Of a stretch of 33,025 bases of DNA, positions 30,272-33,025 are shown piece after piece. The position numbers and the translations under genes were made by a program. The stretch's first letter is position 1. Every line of letters starts with the position of its first letter. Origin of the DNA: a virus; IMG/VR virus record IMGVR_UViG_3300025674_000193, positions 1 to 33,025 of that record. One strand, written 5' to 3'. The notes below the pieces were generated by a model. The model was not told the DNA's origin. It saw only the letters and a program-made list of their open reading frames with translations, and ran no database searches.

Positions 30272-32130
30272 TGTTTTCAGTACAAACAGAATGGGATTGC
30301 CCCGAAAACTTTCCGGATTTATCCGATGCAAAATATATTTCAATTGACTTAGAAACAAAAGATCCTGATCTTAAAGCAAGAGGATCTGGTGCCATACAAG
30401 GTCATGGTGAGATTGTAGGTATTGCTGTGGCTGTAGAAGGATGGTCAGGTTATTATCCAATTGCACACGAAGGTGGTGGTAATATGGATAAAAGAATTGT
30501 TTTAGAATGGTTCAAAAAAGTTTGTGCAACAGATGCTGTAAAAATATTTCACAATGCAATGTATGATGTATGTTGGATTAAATCATACGGTATACCTATC
30601 AATGGTCACATTATAGATACAATGGTTATGGCCTCATTAATTGATGAGAATAGATTATGGTATTCACTAAACAGTGTATCATTTGATTATCTTGGAGAAG
30701 TAAAGAATGAGAAAGCTTTGAAAGAAGCTGCGGAGTCTTGGGGTATAGATCCTAAAAAAGAAATGTATAAACTACCTGCAATGTATGTAGGTTCTTATGC
30801 AGAGAAAGATGCTGAACTTACATTAGAATTATTTAAAGTATTATCTAGAGAAATTACAAAACAAAACTTAACAAACGTATTTGATTTAGAAACACAGTTG
30901 TTTCCATGTTTAATTGATATGAAGTTTAAAGGGGTGTGTGTCGATGTCGAACAAGCTCATAAATTGAAACAACAGTTGTGTAAACAAGAAGAGCAATTAA
31001 TGTACCAAGTAAAAGCAGAAACAGGTATAGATGTCCAAATATGGGCAGCAAGATCGATTGCCAAAGTTTTCGACAAACTTTCCTTAGATTACCATACAAC
31101 TGAGAAAACAAGCTCACCTTCATTTACAAAAAATTTCCTTTCCACTCATAAACACCCGTTGGTTAAGAGCATAGCAAAAGCTAGAGAAATAAACAAGGCA
31201 CATACAACTTTCATAGATACAATATTAAAACATGAACACAGGGGAAGAATACACGCAGACATAAATCCAATACGATCAGATCAAGGTGGTACAGTTACAG
31301 GACGATTTAGTTATTCAAATCCAAATTTACAGCAGATACCTGCAAGAAACAAAGAACTAGGGCCAATGATTAGATCTTTATTTATTCCAGAAAAAAATCA
31401 CAAGTGGGGTTGTTTTGATTACAGTCAACAAGAACCAAGATTAGTTGTGCACTACGCAGCAACAACAGAGCCAATCTGTTTTGATAATTCAGTTACAAAC
31501 ATAGTAGATAAATTTAAAGACAACTCTGTAGATTTCCACCAGACTGTAGCTGATATGGCCAACATATCTAGAACACAAGCCAAGACGATCAATTTGGGTC
31601 TTTTCTATGGTATGGGTAAAGCAAAGCTACAAGCTGAATTAGGATTAAATACAAAAGAAGAAGCAGAAGATTTATTTAATCAGTATCATCAGAACGTACC
31701 CTTTGTTCGAGATCTTATGAATTATACATCTAAGACAGCTCAGACATCCGGATCTATAGGAACACTACTAGGACGTAGATGTAGATTTAATAAATGGGAA
31801 CCAAATCAATTTGGTATGCATAAACCTATGGACTTTGAAGAGGCAGAAAGAACTTATGGCAGAGGTAGAATCAGAAGAGCATTTACATACAAAGCTTTAA
31901 ATAAATTAATACAAGGATCAGCAGCAGACATGACAAAGAAAGCTATGGTAGATTTATATAACGAAGGCATTGTGCCACACATACAAATTCATGATGAGTT
32001 AGATATTTCTATACAGTCAGAAGAACAGTCTAATAAAATTATTGAAATTATGGAGAATGCTGTTAGTTTAGAAGTTCCCAATAAAGTAGATTATGAATCA
32101 GGTAAAACTTGGGGTGAAATTAATGGATAA
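30271..32130 (+). CDS. polA: Family A DNA polymerase
   Basis: The start is ATG at 30271, coupled to the 27-aa gene; an upstream ATG at 30250 lies within that gene. The 619-aa protein has a 3'-5' exonuclease domain (DLE at 26-28; FHNAMYDVCW with Asp99; YAEKDAE with Asp180) and a polymerase domain with motif A FDYSQQEPRL (Asp383), motif B RTQAKTINLGLFYG (Arg434, Lys438, Tyr446) and motif C HDEL (His574, Asp575). It lacks the N-terminal 5'-3' exonuclease, as in phage polymerases. The residue at the place of E. coli Pol I Phe762 is Leu442. It is the probable replicative polymerase with the primase and helicase upstream. Confidence 0.95.
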   Translation: MFSVQTEWDCPENFPDLSDAKYISIDLETKDPDLKARGSGAIQGHGEIVGIAVAVEGWSGYYPIAHEGGGNMDKRIVLEWFKKVCATDAVKIFHNAMYDVCWIKSYGIPINGHIIDTMVMASLIDENRLWYSLNSVSFDYLGEVKNEKALKEAAESWGIDPKKEMYKLPAMYVGSYAEKDAELTLELFKVLSREITKQNLTNVFDLETQLFPCLIDMKFKGVCVDVEQAHKLKQQLCKQEEQLMYQVKAETGIDVQIWAARSIAKVFDKLSLDYHTTEKTSSPSFTKNFLSTHKHPLVKSIAKAREINKAHTTFIDTILKHEHRGRIHADINPIRSDQGGTVTGRFSYSNPNLQQIPARNKELGPMIRSLFIPEKNHKWGCFDYSQQEPRLVVHYAATTEPICFDNSVTNIVDKFKDNSVDFHQTVADMANISRTQAKTINLGLFYGMGKAKLQAELGLNTKEEAEDLFNQYHQNVPFVRDLMNYTSKTAQTSGSIGTLLGRRCRFNKWEPNQFGMHKPMDFEEAERTYGRGRIRRAFTYKALNKLIQGSAADMTKKAMVDLYNEGIVPHIQIHDELDISIQSEEQSNKIIEIMENAVSLEVPNKVDYESGKTWGEING

Positions 32131-32132
32131 TT

Positions 32133-32783
32133 ATGGCATATCTAAACGCAAACATACCGGTAACTTATGCACAAATTAAGAGAGAATATTTATTTGACCT
32201 TAAAAAACATCATGGTGAAGTTGAAGACTGCATTATTTTTGGTTTATCGAGTATTACGGGGCACAGTATACTTTTTCATTGTATTATGGAAAATGGAGCT
32301 GTCTTCTATCGTCTCCCAATATCTGCGTTCATTCAAAGAGGCTTTAAGCCAGAAGACGTTCCTAAACGTAGACTTGATGAGTTACAGTTATGGAATTGTT
32401 TTAGTTACTATCCTGCTGTTACTAATTGGGATATCTTAGAAGGACAGGCCGGTAAATACATCGGAAAAGATAAAAAATGGCACCCTGGTAAATACTTATT
32501 TACGGTTGACTTTGCTCATCCAGAGCCTAATATATTAGACACGGATCACTCAGAGATACCGCACGAGCATAAATGTGCTCACATCATAGCCCTAGACGAC
32601 GGGAATTATGCAGCACAACCTAACAATAGATGTATATGGGACATACCATCATTCACAGTGAAAGATGATATTCCTAAATGGAAAGTGCAGACATCTGAGT
32701 GGAATGTAGAAAATACAAGTGATTGGAAAACTGAAGATACCGATAACTTTTTCTACGAAATTGAGGAGAAAAAAAATGATTAA
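32133..32783 (+). CDS. Conserved phage hypothetical protein (216 aa)
   Basis: This 216-aa protein begins MAYLNANIPVTYAQIKREYL, followed by HHGEVEDCIIFGLSSITGHS, a pattern highly conserved in marine phages and cyanophages. The core holds DELQLWNCFSYYPAVT, WHPGKYLFTVDFAHPEPN, and HEHKCAHIIALDDGNYAAQP with NNRCIWDIPSFTV. Several His, Cys and Asp residues (HSEIPHEHKCAH) might bind metal. The C-terminal tail is Trp/Glu/Asp-rich with short repeats (PKWKVQTSEWNVENTSDWKT). It stands 2 bases after the polymerase stop. Function unknown. Confidence 0.85.
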   Translation: MAYLNANIPVTYAQIKREYLFDLKKHHGEVEDCIIFGLSSITGHSILFHCIMENGAVFYRLPISAFIQRGFKPEDVPKRRLDELQLWNCFSYYPAVTNWDILEGQAGKYIGKDKKWHPGKYLFTVDFAHPEPNILDTDHSEIPHEHKCAHIIALDDGNYAAQPNNRCIWDIPSFTVKDDIPKWKVQTSEWNVENTSDWKTEDTDNFFYEIEEKKND

Positions 32784-32877
32784 TAAATGTAAAAATATTT
32801 GTTGCAAAACTTGGGACAAAGTTAAAAGTTTATGGAACAGATTTATAGATTGGTTTACAGCTGGTCTAGATAAGTAA
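32776..32877 (+). CDS. Small basic Cys-containing peptide (33 aa)
   Basis: The ATG at 32776 follows GAGGAG and overlaps the preceding stop; the TAA at 32875-32877 shares its last base with the next ATG. The product starts MINKCKNICCKTWDKVKSLW and continues NRFIDWFTAGLDK, an amphipathic basic helix with three cysteines (KC, CC). It could be membrane-associated or bind metal. The clear ribosome binding site and coupling support translation. Confidence 0.65.
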   Translation: MINKCKNICCKTWDKVKSLWNRFIDWFTAGLDK

Positions 32878-33025
32878 TGAAGAAACCTAAAAGTAAATTA
32901 GAGTGGTTTAAAAAGAATATTGTAATTGTTCCTGTTGTTGCAGCAATTATAGCAGGAACATTTACATCGGTAAGATATGTATTATCTTTAACAGACACTA
33001 TTACAGCTAACCAAGAAACCATTAT
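32877..33025 (+). CDS. Membrane protein, 3'-truncated
   Basis: The ATG at 32877 overlaps the previous stop (TAATG). The reading frame stays open to the window end, giving at least 49 residues: a basic start (MKKPKSKLEWFKKN), one membrane segment (IVIVPVVAAIIAGTFTSV) and a polar continuation (RYVLSLTDTITANQETI). A small N-terminally anchored protein such as a spanin or holin-type component is possible, but the C-terminus is missing. Confidence 0.6.
   Translation, partial: MKKPKSKLEWFKKNIVIVPVVAAIIAGTFTSVRYVLSLTDTITANQETI

Overview
This window is part of the genome of an AT-rich, tailed marine-type bacteriophage. It is most likely a podovirus-like phage of the kind known mainly from marine metagenomes and pelagiphage relatives. 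The evidence is tightly packed genes with start/stop overlaps, an HK97-fold-type major capsid protein, a short-tail set (SU10-type adaptor, gp4-like adaptor, large P22 gp10-like nozzle protein, several ejection-type proteins, no tape measure), and a phage replication set with a family A DNA polymerase. No ribosomal, tRNA, integrase, terminase or portal gene is visible. A SAR11-type host is an inference from base composition and protein style only.

Layout: (1) 1-1990, end of the head module: a truncated head-region protein, a decoration-like protein, the major capsid protein and a strong intrinsic terminator. (2) 1991-3475, a regulatory and accessory stretch: a 2OG-Fe(II) oxygenase-like gene, two small genes, and a leader with inverted repeats and promoter-like boxes. 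(3) 3476-9403, tail module: small beta-rich proteins, two adaptors, a fibre-like protein with about eleven copies of a 22-residue repeat, another fibre, a polyglycine adhesin and a small conserved protein. (4) 9400-12114, a minus-strand operon set against the late genes: 2OG oxygenase, NodU/TobZ-type O-carbamoyltransferase and a second 2OG oxygenase, with its own candidate promoter. (5) 12188-16567, nozzle protein, three small genes, then a GT4-like and a GT-A-fold glycosyltransferase. (6) 16614-23714, four large ejection-type proteins (the last 1381 aa) and a holin/XhlA-like membrane protein. (7) 23711-32130, replication: a minus-strand SNF2-family helicase, then from a strong promoter at 25542 a conserved phage protein, a possible ssDNA-binding protein, an archaeo-eukaryotic-type primase, an SF1 UvrD-like helicase, a DUF3310 protein, a 27-aa membrane peptide and DNA polymerase A. 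(8) 32133-33025, a conserved hypothetical and two small genes, the last cut by the window end.

The most unusual content is the group of modification enzymes embedded in the tail module: three 2OG oxygenase-like proteins, one carbamoyltransferase and two glycosyltransferases. Together they could hydroxylate, carbamoylate and glycosylate a target. The target is unknown; candidates are the phage's own tail fibres, host surface glycan, or a DNA base. Four small genes (14131, 30188, 32776, 32877) are defined by exact start/stop coupling to their neighbours.
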